A stretch of DNA of 64,000 bases, from positions 1 through 64,000 of the forward strand of contig JAIMKR010000014.1 of NCBI GenBank assembly GCA_020692325.1. Reading direction: 5' to 3'. The stretch comes from Desulfocurvus sp. (GTDB taxonomy: Bacteria > Desulfobacterota > Desulfovibrionia > Desulfovibrionales > Desulfovibrionaceae). Positions 1 through 8,551 of the stretch are shown here, piece by piece. The translations under genes and the position numbers were made by a program. Within the stretch, counting starts at the first letter, position 1, and each line of letters opens with the position of its first letter. The notes under the pieces were generated by a model. The model had not been told where the DNA came from and did no database searches. It saw only the letters and a program-made list of their open reading frames with translations.

Positions 1-371
1 ATGCGTATCGTACAGGAGACGGAAATTCTTTACAGCGCGGCCGGCCCCGTGTCCACCCCATATCCTCCCTATGGCGGTCGGAGCGTGTCGTCGATAAGCC
101 ATTGTCCGGCCGAGTGGAAACGTGGTTTGCGGCGCGCCGGAAATTGGGGCATAGAGTCTGTATGGAATCCGGCCGGAGGGGACGCGCCGTGACCCAGGAA
201 TGACGAGCCCGTCTCCTTGCTTGGATTTCCGCCGGTTTTTCGCATAGGTTGCGGTCAGCGTCGACGATCTGGTTTCGTTGTTCGCATTGGCCCTCGCGGT
301 TCGGCGCGCGCGTTTCCACAACAACACCGGCGCGGCCGTCGCCACATCTCAAGCCAGGGAAGGCGCGTCTT
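1..371. other. Upstream region of motA, no supported gene
   Basis: The ORF track offers short frames here, but none has a recognisable domain or a convincing ribosome site, and the extension of the motA frame back to 249 does not resemble MotA. The stretch presumably carries the motA promoter and the end of whatever lies before the window. I could not place a promoter with confidence. Confidence 0.5.
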
Positions 372-1127
372 ATGGATTTCGCAACGCTCCTCGGACTCAT
401 TTCGGGCCTCACGCTGGTGGTCGTGGCCATCGTCATGGGCGGCGATCTGAGTCTGTTCATCGACATGCCGTCGGTGATGATCGTCTTCGGCGGCACTTTC
501 GGAACCATCTTCGTGGCCTTCCCCTTCGAGGAGGTCAGCCAGGCCCTGGGCGCGGGCTTCAAGGCCTTCGCCTCGCGCAAGGTCCAGGTGCGCGAGGTGG
601 TGAACATCATGGTCAAAATCGCCGAGATCAGCCGGCGCGAGGGCCTGCTCGCCCTCGAGCACGTCAAGACCGAGAACATGGTGCTCAAAAAAGCCTGCCA
701 GCTCATCGCCGACAACGCCGATCCCTCCCTCATCCGCAGCACGCTCGCCATCGAGATAAGCTCCATGAAACGCCGCCATAAGATCGGCGAGGAGGTCTTC
801 AAGCGCCTGGGCAGCTTGGCCCCATCCTTCGGAATGATCGGCACGCTCATCGGTCTGGTGGAGATGCTGGCCAACCTCAGCGATCCCAAGAGCATCGGCC
901 CGGCCATGGCCGTGGCCATCATCACCACCTTCTACGGGTCCATTCTGGCCACGGTCATCTTCCTGCCCATCGCCACCAAGCTGCGCGCCCGCACTTTGCA
1001 GGAGGAACTGCACCTGGAGATCATTTTCGAGGGCGCCAAGAGCATCCTTGAGAACAACAATCCCACGCTGGTCTACGAGAAGCTCTCATCTTTCCTCGCC
1101 CCGCGCGAGAGGAGGGGCAGAAAGTGA
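372..1127 (+). CDS. motA: Flagellar motor stator protein MotA
   Basis: Stator subunit of the flagellar motor; with MotB it forms the inner-membrane ion channel that drives rotation. The 251-residue product has the normal MotA size. Four membrane segments are visible (about residues 4-23, 33-51, 145-168 and 178-200), with a large cytoplasmic loop carrying the family motif RREGLLALE near residue 90. The ATG at 372 is chosen over the in-frame start at 249 because similarity begins at MDFATLLG and AGGGAAGG lies just upstream. The stop overlaps the motB start by four bases, so the two are probably translationally coupled. The fli/flh block lies about 24 kb away, so the stator genes stand apart from it. 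Confidence 0.96.
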   Translation: MDFATLLGLISGLTLVVVAIVMGGDLSLFIDMPSVMIVFGGTFGTIFVAFPFEEVSQALGAGFKAFASRKVQVREVVNIMVKIAEISRREGLLALEHVKTENMVLKKACQLIADNADPSLIRSTLAIEISSMKRRHKIGEEVFKRLGSLAPSFGMIGTLIGLVEMLANLSDPKSIGPAMAVAIITTFYGSILATVIFLPIATKLRARTLQEELHLEIIFEGAKSILENNNPTLVYEKLSSFLAPRERRGRK

Positions 1128-1858
1128 GCGACGAATACCAAATCATGGAGGACGAGGAGGAGAGCGACGCCCAGGAATGGTTGATGACCTTCTCGGATCT
1201 GACCATGCTCCTGCTTGTGTTCTTCATCATGATGTTCGCCATGTCCACGCCGGATACGAGTAAGATCCAATCGACCCTGATGTCCGTCACCACGGCCTTG
1301 GGAGGCAAGGAGACAAAACTCGCCACCAGCACCATCAGCCGCGAGGAGGCCGGCGTCATTCTCGATCAGGTGATGATGCAGCGGCAGATCATGATCGCCC
1401 AGCAGAAGGTCTTCGCCGACGTGAAATACCTGCAAACCAAAAAGGGGTTGGAGGGCTTGGTCGGCGCGAACTTCGAGGACGGCGTCATCACCATCCGCGC
1501 CCCAGGCGACGTGCTCTTCGCTCCCGGCGAGGTGACCCTCACCGAGAAGGGTCGGCAGGTCATCCTGGCCATGAAGGACTTTTTCGTCCAGCACCCGGAC
1601 CAGACCATCAATATCCGCGGCTACACCGACGACCATCAACCGCCCCCGGGTTCGCGTTTCAGGGACAATTGGGAGATCTCGTCGCTGCGCGCGGTGAACG
1701 TGCTGCGACTGCTCATGTCCATGGGCATTGAGTCCAAGCGTCTCACCTCCACGGGCTTGGCCGATCTGAATCCGCTTTTCCCCAACACCACCGACGAGTA
1801 CCGCGTCCAGAACCGGCGCGTGGAATTCGTGCTGGAAAAGCGCGTCTCCGGGAAGTAG
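1124..1858 (+). CDS. motB: Flagellar motor stator protein MotB (OmpA-like)
   Basis: Partner of MotA; anchors the stator to peptidoglycan and supplies the ion-binding aspartate. The 244-residue protein starts at a GTG inside the end of motA. One membrane helix spans about residues 20-40, and the conserved channel aspartate is Asp25 in the motif TFSDLTML. A C-terminal OmpA/MotB peptidoglycan-binding domain (about 125-240) is shown by INIRGYTDD and the downstream NRRVEF. Nothing essential appears to be missing. The downstream PilZ gene may belong to the same functional unit, though a strong hairpin lies between them. Confidence 0.96.
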   Translation: MSDEYQIMEDEEESDAQEWLMTFSDLTMLLLVFFIMMFAMSTPDTSKIQSTLMSVTTALGGKETKLATSTISREEAGVILDQVMMQRQIMIAQQKVFADVKYLQTKKGLEGLVGANFEDGVITIRAPGDVLFAPGEVTLTEKGRQVILAMKDFFVQHPDQTINIRGYTDDHQPPPGSRFRDNWEISSLRAVNVLRLLMSMGIESKRLTSTGLADLNPLFPNTTDEYRVQNRRVEFVLEKRVSGK

Positions 1859-1862
1859 ACTG

Positions 1863-1893
1863 GGTCCGCCGGCGGAGAGCGCGCCGGCGGACC
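1863..1893 (+). terminator. Perfect 12-bp hairpin between motB and the PilZ gene
   Basis: GGTCCGCCGGCG and its exact reverse complement flank a 7-base loop just after the motB stop. There is no following T-run, so it is not a textbook intrinsic terminator. It could protect the motAB message end, weaken read-through, or act as a processing signal. Confidence 0.5.
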
Positions 1894-1916
1894 GCCAAGC
1901 GTTCGAGGAAAAACGT

Positions 1917-2306
1917 ATGGAATTCGAAATCAGCATGGATGGCGACGACAGACCGCGGCAGGCCTACCGGACCGCCGTGCCTGGACTCGACGTGCGGGTC
2001 GTCACAACGGCCGGCCCCAGGGATTTCGCCGTGCGCGACATCAGCGCCGGGGGATTCGCCTTCGCCGACAACCCGCGAGATTACAGTCCGGGCATGATCC
2101 TGTCCCTGGACCTGTTGCTGGGCAAGCGCCTGTTTCTGGGGAATATCAAGGCCAGGGTCAAGCGCGTGCTCAGCGAGCAGGGCATCATCGGCTGCGGCTT
2201 CGAGGCCATGGAGCGCCGGCAGGAAATCAAACTCGACAAGCTCGTGCTGGAGGTCCAGAAGCGCCTCATCGCGCTGCGCAAGAAACGCGAGACCCAGCAG
2301 GGCTGA
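1917..2306 (+). CDS. PilZ-domain protein (possible c-di-GMP receptor)
   Basis: Small cytoplasmic protein of 129 residues resembling a PilZ domain, the family that binds cyclic di-GMP. The N-terminal basic stretch DRPRQAYR resembles the RxxxR part of the ligand site, and VRDISAGGFAF around residue 42 matches the second motif (D/NxSxxG). The beta-barrel is followed by a basic helical tail. Its position right after motAB suggests it may adjust motor function in response to c-di-GMP, as known for YcgR-type proteins, but it lacks the YcgR N-terminal domain. Ligand binding is inferred from motifs only. Confidence 0.8.
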   Translation: MEFEISMDGDDRPRQAYRTAVPGLDVRVVTTAGPRDFAVRDISAGGFAFADNPRDYSPGMILSLDLLLGKRLFLGNIKARVKRVLSEQGIIGCGFEAMERRQEIKLDKLVLEVQKRLIALRKKRETQQG

Positions 2307-2322
2307 GAACGGACGGAGGCTT

Positions 2323-3744
2323 GTGGCTCACCACCGAATACTCATCGCCAATCGTGGCGAGATCGCCATGCGCATCATGGCCGCCTGCGCCCGCCTGGGG
2401 CACGAGTTCATTTGCGTGTACACCGGGCCTGACGCCGCTTCCGGCCACGTGCGCATGGCCGCCGAACTCGCCGGGGCGGGCTGCTTGGCGCGCATCCGCT
2501 CCTACCAGGATCCCAGCGAGCTTTTCGCCGTGGCCGACGCCCTCGGCGCCGACGCCGTGCACCCCGGCTACGGCTTCTTCGCCGAGGATTTCCGCTTCGC
2601 CCGGCGCGTGCGGCTGCGCGACAGGCCGCTCACCTTCATCGGTCCCTCCTGGAACGTCATTCGCGACCTGGGTGACAAGATCAACACCAAGCGCATCGCG
2701 CGCAGTCTGGGCGTACCCACCATCCCCGGCTCCGACCGGCCCATTTTCGACGAGATGGAGGCGGCCGAGCTGGCGCGGACGATCTTCGCCTTCCAGCTGG
2801 AGCAGGGCATCGCCGAGGGCTGCGTGCTGGTGAAGGCCAGCGCCGGGGGCGGGGGCATGGGCATCGAGGAGGTCTACGACCTGGACGCCTTCCGCTCGGC
2901 CTACCGGCGCGTGCGCAACTACGCGCGGCGCAACCTCAGCGATGAGGGCGTGCTCATCGAACAGCGCGTGTTCGACTTCAACCACCTCGAAGTGCAGATC
3001 GCGGCCGAACGCGGCGGGAAGAACGCCGTTCACTTCGGCACGCGCAACTGCTCCGTGCAGAGCCTGGGCCGGCAGAAGCGCATCGAGGCCGCCCCAGGGT
3101 TCGATCCCGGCAGCATCGACTACGCTTTCGACGCCGCCAGCGTTCTTGCCGACATCACTCGGCATTCCGTGAACATGGCGCTGGCTGTCGGCTACGACAA
3201 CGTGGGCACCTGGGAATGGATCGTCACCCCGCGTGGCGAGCCGTTTTTGATGGAGGTGAACACGCGCATTCAGGTGGAGAACGGCGTCTCGGCCGCCATC
3301 TCGCGCATCAATGGCGCGGACGGCGTCAACCTCATCGCCGAGCAGATACGCCTTGGGCTTGGCGAACCGCTGGGCTACACGCAGGATGACATCTCGTTTC
3401 ATGGGGCGGCCATCGAGTACCGCATTCTCGCCGAGGACCCGCAGAACCGCTTCACTCCGGGCCTCGGGCGCATCACCCGTTTCTCCTGGCGCGCCGAGCC
3501 CTGGCTGTCCGTGTCCACCCAGGTGCCAACAGTGTTATCTGGCGAGCCTTACGACATCCCCATGGATTTCGATCCGAACCTGGCGCTGGCCATTATCCGC
3601 GGTGACGATCTGCCTCAGGCCAGGGCGCGCGGCGAGGCGTTTCTCGACGGGCTCGACCTGGCCGGGGTGGACGCCTCCGGCGGACCTTTGTGCACCAACG
3701 TGGCGTTTCTGCGCGCGCGCACGCAAACCCTTCTGCGTTTCTAG
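2323..3744 (+). CDS. Biotin carboxylase-like subunit of acyl-CoA carboxylase
   Basis: Probable ATP-dependent biotin carboxylase that carboxylates the biotin on a carrier protein, the first half of the acetyl-CoA carboxylase reaction. The 473-residue protein starts with GTG and opens with ILIANRGEIA, typical of the family; an ATP-grasp glycine loop (KASAGGGGMGIEE) and the EVNTRIQVE active-site region are present. It is clearly divergent: the usual QVEHPVTE reads QVENGVSA and the QRRHQK region reads QSLGRQK. It lies nine bases before the fused carboxyltransferase and is followed by a carrier-like gene, so the three likely make one enzyme. The substrate (acetyl-CoA or another acyl-CoA) is not settled by sequence. 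Confidence 0.85.
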   Translation: MAHHRILIANRGEIAMRIMAACARLGHEFICVYTGPDAASGHVRMAAELAGAGCLARIRSYQDPSELFAVADALGADAVHPGYGFFAEDFRFARRVRLRDRPLTFIGPSWNVIRDLGDKINTKRIARSLGVPTIPGSDRPIFDEMEAAELARTIFAFQLEQGIAEGCVLVKASAGGGGMGIEEVYDLDAFRSAYRRVRNYARRNLSDEGVLIEQRVFDFNHLEVQIAAERGGKNAVHFGTRNCSVQSLGRQKRIEAAPGFDPGSIDYAFDAASVLADITRHSVNMALAVGYDNVGTWEWIVTPRGEPFLMEVNTRIQVENGVSAAISRINGADGVNLIAEQIRLGLGEPLGYTQDDISFHGAAIEYRILAEDPQNRFTPGLGRITRFSWRAEPWLSVSTQVPTVLSGEPYDIPMDFDPNLALAIIRGDDLPQARARGEAFLDGLDLAGVDASGGPLCTNVAFLRARTQTLLRF

Positions 3745-3753
3745 GCGGCCGGC

Positions 3754-5994
3754 ATGGACATCGACAAGCGCACCCGGCAGTTGTCCGCGCGGCTGGCCTA
3801 CATCCGCGACATTTTCGGCCCGCGCGAGAACGCCTCCTCCGCGTTGCTCACCCACCGGCTGGAGGAGTTTCTGAACCGTGCGCCGGAGCTCGGCGTGCTG
3901 GACCTTCGGCGCGAGGTGGACCGGCTGGAGGAGCTGTTCGCCCTGCTGGAGGGCAAGCTGGAGGACGAGCTCACGCCCATGGACCGCGTTCGCATCGTGC
4001 GGCACCCGCAGCGCATCACCCTCAAGGACATTCTGGAGAACGTCTACGACAACTACGCCGAGATCGGCGGGCAGGACGAATGGAGCGTGGACCCGGGAAT
4101 GCTCATCGCCCGGGCCACCATCGCCCGGCGCATGGGCAGGAAGACCGTGCACCAGCCGGTCATGGTCATCGGCCAGGAGAAGGGGCATGGCCAGGAGTTC
4201 CGCAACGGCGGGTCCATCAAACCCTTCGGCAACGCCAACGCCCTTTATTACATGCGCGTGGCCGAGACCGAGAACATCCCCATCCACACCTACGTCTTCA
4301 CCCCGGGCGCGTATCCCATTGAGGACTACCCCGGCGCGGCCCAGCAGATCGCCCGCAACCTCTTCCAGATGGCCGGCCTCAAGGTGCCCGTCGTGTCCGT
4401 CATCAGCGAGGGCGGCAGCGGCGGGGCCGAGGCCATCGCGCTCGCCGACAAGCGGCTCATGCTCTCCCACGGATACTACTCCGTCATTTCCCCCGAGGGG
4501 GCGGCCGCCATCGAGGCCGGTCTCAAGAAAAAGGCCGACCGGCGGCTCATCGAGCGCTGCGCCGAGCGTCTCAAGATCACGGCGAAGGACAATCTTGCTC
4601 TCGGGCTCGTCGACCGCGTGATTCAGGAGCCGGCCCTCGGCGCGCGGCCGGACAATTACGAGTTCTTCCGCACGCTGCGGCGCGAGGTCATCCGCGCCAC
4701 CGACGAGGTGGTTCACGCGGCCCAGGGACTTGGCCCGCTGCGCGCCCTGGTCCTGCGCCACAGGGGCGGCGTCGATCCTCAGGACATTTTCGTGCGCTGG
4801 TCGCTCTCGTCCTCCGCGCGCGAGGCGCTGCTCATCCGCCGGCGCGAGAAGTTCCGCGCCATGAGCGCCCACGCCTTCGTGGACAACCGGAGCCTGGGCA
4901 CGCGGCTGGCCGTTGGTCTGGCGCGCGGCCTGTGGCAGGTGCATAGCCTGCTGCGGCACGACATCTTCGCCCGGTACAAGCGCCGGCTCTCCGGGCGCAT
5001 CGAGCAGTGGGAGGCGGAGCTGCGGGCGCTGGGGCTGGGCATGGGTTCGCTGCTCGGTCGGGAGAATGGGGGGGCGTGTCATGGCGTGCCCCCGGAGGCC
5101 CTTTCGCGCCTGACCACGTTGTCCTGCCCGGAGGAGGGCGTGTGTCGTGTGGAGGATCGCTGGGTCTACGTGAGTCCCAAGAGCCGCGAGGACCGCACGG
5201 TTACCTGCCCCAATGCGGCCACGCACGGCTGTCAGGATCTCTGGGCCCCGGACCTGTACGGCGAGTTCGCCGGCGTGTGCGCGCATTGCGGGCACCACTT
5301 CCCCATGGAATACCAGTGGTACCTGTACAACGTCTTCGACTTCGCCCACGCCTACGAGTTCAACGCCGAGCTTGAGGCCGGCAATCCGCTGGGCTACGAG
5401 GGATTCGACCTGAAACTGGCCGAGGCCAAGCGCGCCACCGGTCTGGGCAGCTCGTGCATCACCTTCGAGACGCGCATGGAAGGCGTGGCCGTGGTGGTGG
5501 CGGTGCTGGTGGCCCCGTTCCGGGGCGGCACGGTTGGCGCGGCCGAGGGCGAAAAGCTCATCCGCGCCATCGAGCGCGCGCGCATCAAGCGTCTGCCATT
5601 TTTCATGTACTCCCATGGCACCGCCGGCATCCGCATTCAGGAGGGCACCTGCGGAGTCATCCAGATGCCGCGCGTGACCATGGCCGTGCGCCGCTACATC
5701 GATTCCGGCGGGCTCTACCTGGTTATCTACGACACCAACTCCTACGCCGGTCCGGTGGCGAGTTTCCTGGGCTGCTCGCCGTACCAGTTCGCCGTGCGCT
5801 CCTCGAACATCGGCTTCGCCGGCCCGGGCGTCATCCGGCAGACCACCGGGCTCGAAGTGCCCCCCGGATATCACCGGGCCTTCTTGGCCTTGTCGCGCGG
5901 GCACATTCAGGGTATTTGGGATCGGCGCGACCTGAAGAAGAATTTGCATCAGGCCTTGCTCACCATGGGCGGCCGCAATCTCTACTACCGTTGA
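3754..5994 (+). CDS. Fused carboxyltransferase alpha-beta (AccA-AccD-like)
   Basis: Carboxyltransferase half of an acetyl-CoA carboxylase-type enzyme, moving CO2 from carboxybiotin to the acyl-CoA. One 746-residue chain joins an AccA-like half (about 1-330, with DTPGAYP-like FTPGAYPIED, SEGGSGGAEA and YSVISPEGAAA) to an AccD-like half (about 470-740). A four-cysteine cluster near 485-515 (ending CAHC) corresponds to the AccD zinc ribbon. The alpha-then-beta order is the reverse of the fused propionyl-type enzymes. The oxyanion-loop region reads TAGIRIQEG where AccD usually has GGARMQEG. Gene order BC, CT, carrier supports a dedicated operon. Confidence 0.86.
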   Translation: MDIDKRTRQLSARLAYIRDIFGPRENASSALLTHRLEEFLNRAPELGVLDLRREVDRLEELFALLEGKLEDELTPMDRVRIVRHPQRITLKDILENVYDNYAEIGGQDEWSVDPGMLIARATIARRMGRKTVHQPVMVIGQEKGHGQEFRNGGSIKPFGNANALYYMRVAETENIPIHTYVFTPGAYPIEDYPGAAQQIARNLFQMAGLKVPVVSVISEGGSGGAEAIALADKRLMLSHGYYSVISPEGAAAIEAGLKKKADRRLIERCAERLKITAKDNLALGLVDRVIQEPALGARPDNYEFFRTLRREVIRATDEVVHAAQGLGPLRALVLRHRGGVDPQDIFVRWSLSSSAREALLIRRREKFRAMSAHAFVDNRSLGTRLAVGLARGLWQVHSLLRHDIFARYKRRLSGRIEQWEAELRALGLGMGSLLGRENGGACHGVPPEALSRLTTLSCPEEGVCRVEDRWVYVSPKSREDRTVTCPNAATHGCQDLWAPDLYGEFAGVCAHCGHHFPMEYQWYLYNVFDFAHAYEFNAELEAGNPLGYEGFDLKLAEAKRATGLGSSCITFETRMEGVAVVVAVLVAPFRGGTVGAAEGEKLIRAIERARIKRLPFFMYSHGTAGIRIQEGTCGVIQMPRVTMAVRRYIDSGGLYLVIYDTNSYAGPVASFLGCSPYQFAVRSSNIGFAGPGVIRQTTGLEVPPGYHRAFLALSRGHIQGIWDRRDLKKNLHQALLTMGGRNLYYR

Positions 5995-6009
5995 AACGAG
6001 GGATGGATC

Positions 6010-6660
6010 TTGCTGAACGTCAAGGAAATGCTCGAGGAATTGAAGACTTCGCCCTACGAGGAGATCGAGATCGTCACCCCTCACACGGGTGAGGTCCATT
6101 TCGTCGGACTCAAGGCCGGTGACCGCGTGGCCGGCCCGGGTGGCAAGTGGGGCGAGAAACCAGGCTCCACCCTTGCCACAATAACCCGCGAGAAAAACAA
6201 GAAAAACATCTGCGCAACGCAGAAGGGCATGGTCACCGACATCGTTGAGGACCTCGAGGGTAAGTTCGTCGAGGCGGGCGTGCGCCTGCTCACCGTGCGG
6301 CACTTCCTTTCCAAGGACGAGGTCATCGCCCGCATCCTCAAAAAGGCCTTGTCCCTCTTCTGCGCGCCGGAACGCGCCAAATATTATTTCGTCCCCGAGG
6401 TTGACGGCAAGATCAAGGCCGGCGGGGAACAGTCCGTCAAAACGCGCGACGGCATGGAAATGTTCATCGTCTCGCGCATGAAACGCGAAACCCCGCTGTC
6501 CTATTCCGGTCCCGAGGGCATCATCTACGCCGTGTATTTCCAGCAGGGCGACAACGTCGATGCCGGCCAGCCGCTCATCGGCGTGTGCCAGGAATCCCAG
6601 CTCACCCTCATCCAGGACGTGGTGAACCGCGTGCAGGGCGAGTGGGAGGAGTTGGACTAG
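6010..6660 (+). CDS. Biotinyl/lipoyl-like carrier protein with altered biotin motif
   Basis: Likely biotin carboxyl carrier of the preceding carboxylase. The 216-residue product contains two hammerhead-like halves; the second (about 155-205) aligns with BCCP around the biotinyl lysine, but the canonical EAMKM is SRMKR, keeping only the MK pair. The downstream GDNVDAGQPLIGV fits the BCCP C-terminal turn. The TTG at 6010 is preferred because GAGGGA lies about seven bases before it; an in-frame ATG at 6028 is the alternative. No Ala/Pro-rich linker is seen. Whether the lysine is biotinylated cannot be told from sequence. Confidence 0.7.
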   Translation: MLNVKEMLEELKTSPYEEIEIVTPHTGEVHFVGLKAGDRVAGPGGKWGEKPGSTLATITREKNKKNICATQKGMVTDIVEDLEGKFVEAGVRLLTVRHFLSKDEVIARILKKALSLFCAPERAKYYFVPEVDGKIKAGGEQSVKTRDGMEMFIVSRMKRETPLSYSGPEGIIYAVYFQQGDNVDAGQPLIGVCQESQLTLIQDVVNRVQGEWEELD

Positions 6661-6662
6661 CC

Positions 6663-7028
6663 ATGGGACGCACGCTGCAAGTCCGCGTCTCGGCCTGGAC
6701 CTTCGACCCCGCCGAGGTGGAGAAACGCTGGCCCCGACTCGTGGCGCTGAGCTTCAGCCCGCCCGTGCTGCTCAACCAGGAGCGCGGCGTCCTCGAACTC
6801 ACGGACAACCTTGTGGACCGGCATTCCATCGCCGTGCTGCCCAAGGACGCCCAGGCCATCCTCACCGAACCGGTGAAGCGACTCGCCGCCGCGCGCGAGC
6901 GGCTCACCGCCGCGCTGGCCGCCTGGGACCCCCGCGCAGCCAACACCGCCACCGACGACATTGAAGAGGCCCTCGACGACGCCGAGGTCGAGACCCGCAA
7001 GCTCACGAGCGTCCCCACGCTCGACTAG
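6663..7028 (+). CDS. Conserved hypothetical protein of the carboxylase cluster
   Basis: Unrecognised 121-residue soluble protein beginning two bases after the stop of the carrier gene, so almost certainly co-transcribed and coupled. It has an acidic C-terminal third (DDIEEALDDAEVE) and no membrane segment, signal peptide or cysteine pair. The ATG at 6663 is preferred over the earlier in-frame start at 6585, which would lie inside the carrier gene. The position suggests an accessory role in the carboxylase, but no function is visible. Confidence 0.7.
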   Translation: MGRTLQVRVSAWTFDPAEVEKRWPRLVALSFSPPVLLNQERGVLELTDNLVDRHSIAVLPKDAQAILTEPVKRLAAARERLTAALAAWDPRAANTATDDIEEALDDAEVETRKLTSVPTLD

Positions 7029-7088
7029 CGACGCGAGCTGTGCTAACGCCATCTCATCGGCGACAGACCCATCGAAAGGAGCGAAATC

Positions 7089-7643
7089 ATGGCCGGCAGC
7101 CTGAATAAAGTCATTCTCGTCGGACACCTGGGGCAGGATCCGAAAATTTCCTACGCGCAGTCCGGCATGCCCATCGCGAACCTGCGCGTGGCCACCAGCG
7201 AGCGCACCCGCGGCCAGGACGGCCAGTGGAACGAGCGCACCGACTGGCACACCGTTGTCTGCTTCGACAAGCAGGCCGAGTTCTGCGGCAACTACCTCGC
7301 CAAGGGCGCGCTCATCCTCGTGGAGGGCCGTTTGCAGACCCGCAAGTGGCAGGACAAGGAAGGGCAGGACCGCTATAGCACCGAGGTCGTGGCCAACCGC
7401 GTGCAGGCCCTTGGCGGCCGCCAGCAGAGCGAGGGCGCCGGCGCCAGCGGCATGCGTCCCCAGGGCGGGATGCAGCCCCAGGGTGGGCGAGGCGGCGGGC
7501 AGCCGCAGCAGCCGCAGCAGCCGCAACAGCCGCAACAGCCGCAGCAGCGCGGCAACGCGGCCAATCCGCCCTTCCGCGAGGAAGAGGACCTCGGTCCCGC
7601 CTTCCCCTCCGAGGCCAGCGGCATGGACGACGTGCCCTTCTAA
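7089..7643 (+). CDS. ssb: Single-stranded DNA-binding protein
   Basis: Binds single-stranded DNA during replication, repair and recombination. The 184-residue product starts [18 protein letters not shown], the family signature, and has an OB fold over about residues 1-110, a Gly/Gln/Pro-rich disordered linker and the acidic tip DDVPF that recruits partner enzymes. AAAGGAG precedes the ATG. The linker carries a perfect CAGCCGCAR tandem repeat, listed separately. An intrinsic terminator follows within about 60 bases. Confidence 0.97.
   Translation: MAGSLNKVILVGHLGQDPKISYAQSGMPIANLRVATSERTRGQDGQWNERTDWHTVVCFDKQAEFCGNYLAKGALILVEGRLQTRKWQDKEGQDRYSTEVVANRVQALGGRQQSEGAGASGMRPQGGMQPQGGRGGGQPQQPQQPQQPQQPQQRGNAANPPFREEEDLGPAFPSEASGMDDVPF
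7500..7544 (+). repeat. Five tandem 9-bp units (CAGCCGCAR) in the ssb linker
   Basis: Five consecutive in-frame units encode Gln-Pro-Gln repeats in the disordered linker of SSB. Unit identity is broken only at the third base of the last codon (CAG or CAA). Slippage here would change linker length by three residues without shifting the frame. Confidence 0.9.
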
Positions 7644-7696
7644 AAATTGGACGTTGCCCGGGAGGAAAGATTTCTCCCGTATCCCCATGTGGGCGT

Positions 7697-7740
7697 AAAG
7701 GCTTGGCCGGATTTTCCTCCGGCCAGGCCTTTGTGCTTTT
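7697..7740 (+). terminator. Intrinsic terminator after ssb
   Basis: AAAGGCTTGGCCGGA pairs with TCCGGCCAGGCCTTT around a short TTTCC loop, and is followed by a T-rich tail (TTTGTGCTTTT). It ends the carboxylase-ssb transcription unit. Confidence 0.85.
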
Positions 7741-7959
7741 CTGCCAGCATTGGCGGGTGGGGCCCCTGAGGACGCCATCCAAGACCGCCGCGAGGCGGGG
7801 CGGGGCCGACGGAATGTGGTCCTCGGGCGGGAGCGGCCGGAATACGTTTCTTTTGGATCAACCGGATGGTGCCCCGGAAAATGTTCGCGCCTCCTCAGGC
7901 GTTCTGCGCGCCCCCGCATGGTTCTCTTTTTCCGGGGGCGGGGGCTCCCGCCTCCCTGT
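7741..7959. other. Intergenic region without a supported gene
   Basis: GC-rich spacer between the ssb terminator and the convergent rhombosortase gene. GC-rich inverted segments near 7935-7955 could fold at the end of the minus-strand message, but no U-tract follows. I see no gene here. Confidence 0.5.
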
Positions 7960-8466
7960 CTACGGTCGCGCCGGGTGCGTGGATTTCGGCCTTGGCCTGA
8001 GCAGCACCCAGGCGAAGGCGAATGCCGCTCCGACCACATGCGCCTGCCAGGCGACGCGCACCCCGTCCGGCAGGCTCGTTGGTGTCCCGGCCGCGCCCAC
8101 GGCGTCGGAGAGCGTCTTGGCGACGCCGATGGCGGCGAGAGCGACAAGGAAGGCGCGCAGTCGCGGAATTTTACGCCAAAGCAAAACGCCATCGACCACG
8201 CCGAGCATCGCCGACAAGGCCGAGGACCCTCTGTAGACCAGCAGGTCCGGCACGGCCAACAGCAGGCACAGGGAGATCACGGGCGCACCGAGCAGAAGCA
8301 GCTTCCCCGTGACGCGCGTCCCCATCTCCCGCTCGGCGATGGTGGCGAACACGAGCAGCATGGTTATGTCCAGCGCCGCGTGCCACGGGGAATAGTGAAC
8401 CACGTGCCCGGTCCAAAGCCGCCACACCTCCCCCCGTAGAACGCCGGTCCGGTCAAGGGCCAACAT
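7960..8466 (-). CDS. Rhombosortase (rhomboid-family intramembrane serine protease)
   Basis: Membrane protease of the rhomboid superfamily, rhombosortase branch, which processes proteins carrying a GlyGly-CTERM tail. Seen: LWTGHVVHYSPWHAALD, matching the first conserved WTGHxxHxxxxH segment; RGSSALSAML, the catalytic-serine region; and WQAHVVGAA, the catalytic-histidine helix. The neighbouring lipoprotein has the expected target tail. The first standard start is the ATG at 8466 (168 residues), but the open frame continues upstream and encodes one more hydrophobic helix (VLAPCLALICGILACAP). The true start is therefore probably further up, possibly an ATT at 8556 overlapping the lipoprotein stop. 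Confidence 0.85.
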   Translation of the reverse strand: MLALDRTGVLRGEVWRLWTGHVVHYSPWHAALDITMLLVFATIAEREMGTRVTGKLLLLGAPVISLCLLLAVPDLLVYRGSSALSAMLGVVDGVLLWRKIPRLRAFLVALAAIGVAKTLSDAVGAAGTPTSLPDGVRVAWQAHVVGAAFAFAWVLLRPRPKSTHPARP

Positions 8467-8551
8467 GGCATCGACGTGCTGCGGCGCGCAGGCGAGAATA
8501 CCGCAGATCAGCGCGAGGCACGGGGCGAGGACGTGATGGGGGCGCCTCCGC

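Noticed and set aside
1-192. Short plus-strand ORF at the window edge
   Set aside because: No ribosome site can be seen because the window begins at its first base, no domain, and composition unlike a structured protein.
3535-6303. 922-residue minus-strand ORF opposite the carboxylase genes
   Set aside because: It lies antisense to the AccC/AccAD/carrier genes, has no recognisable domain, and is the usual long shadow frame of GC-rich coding DNA.
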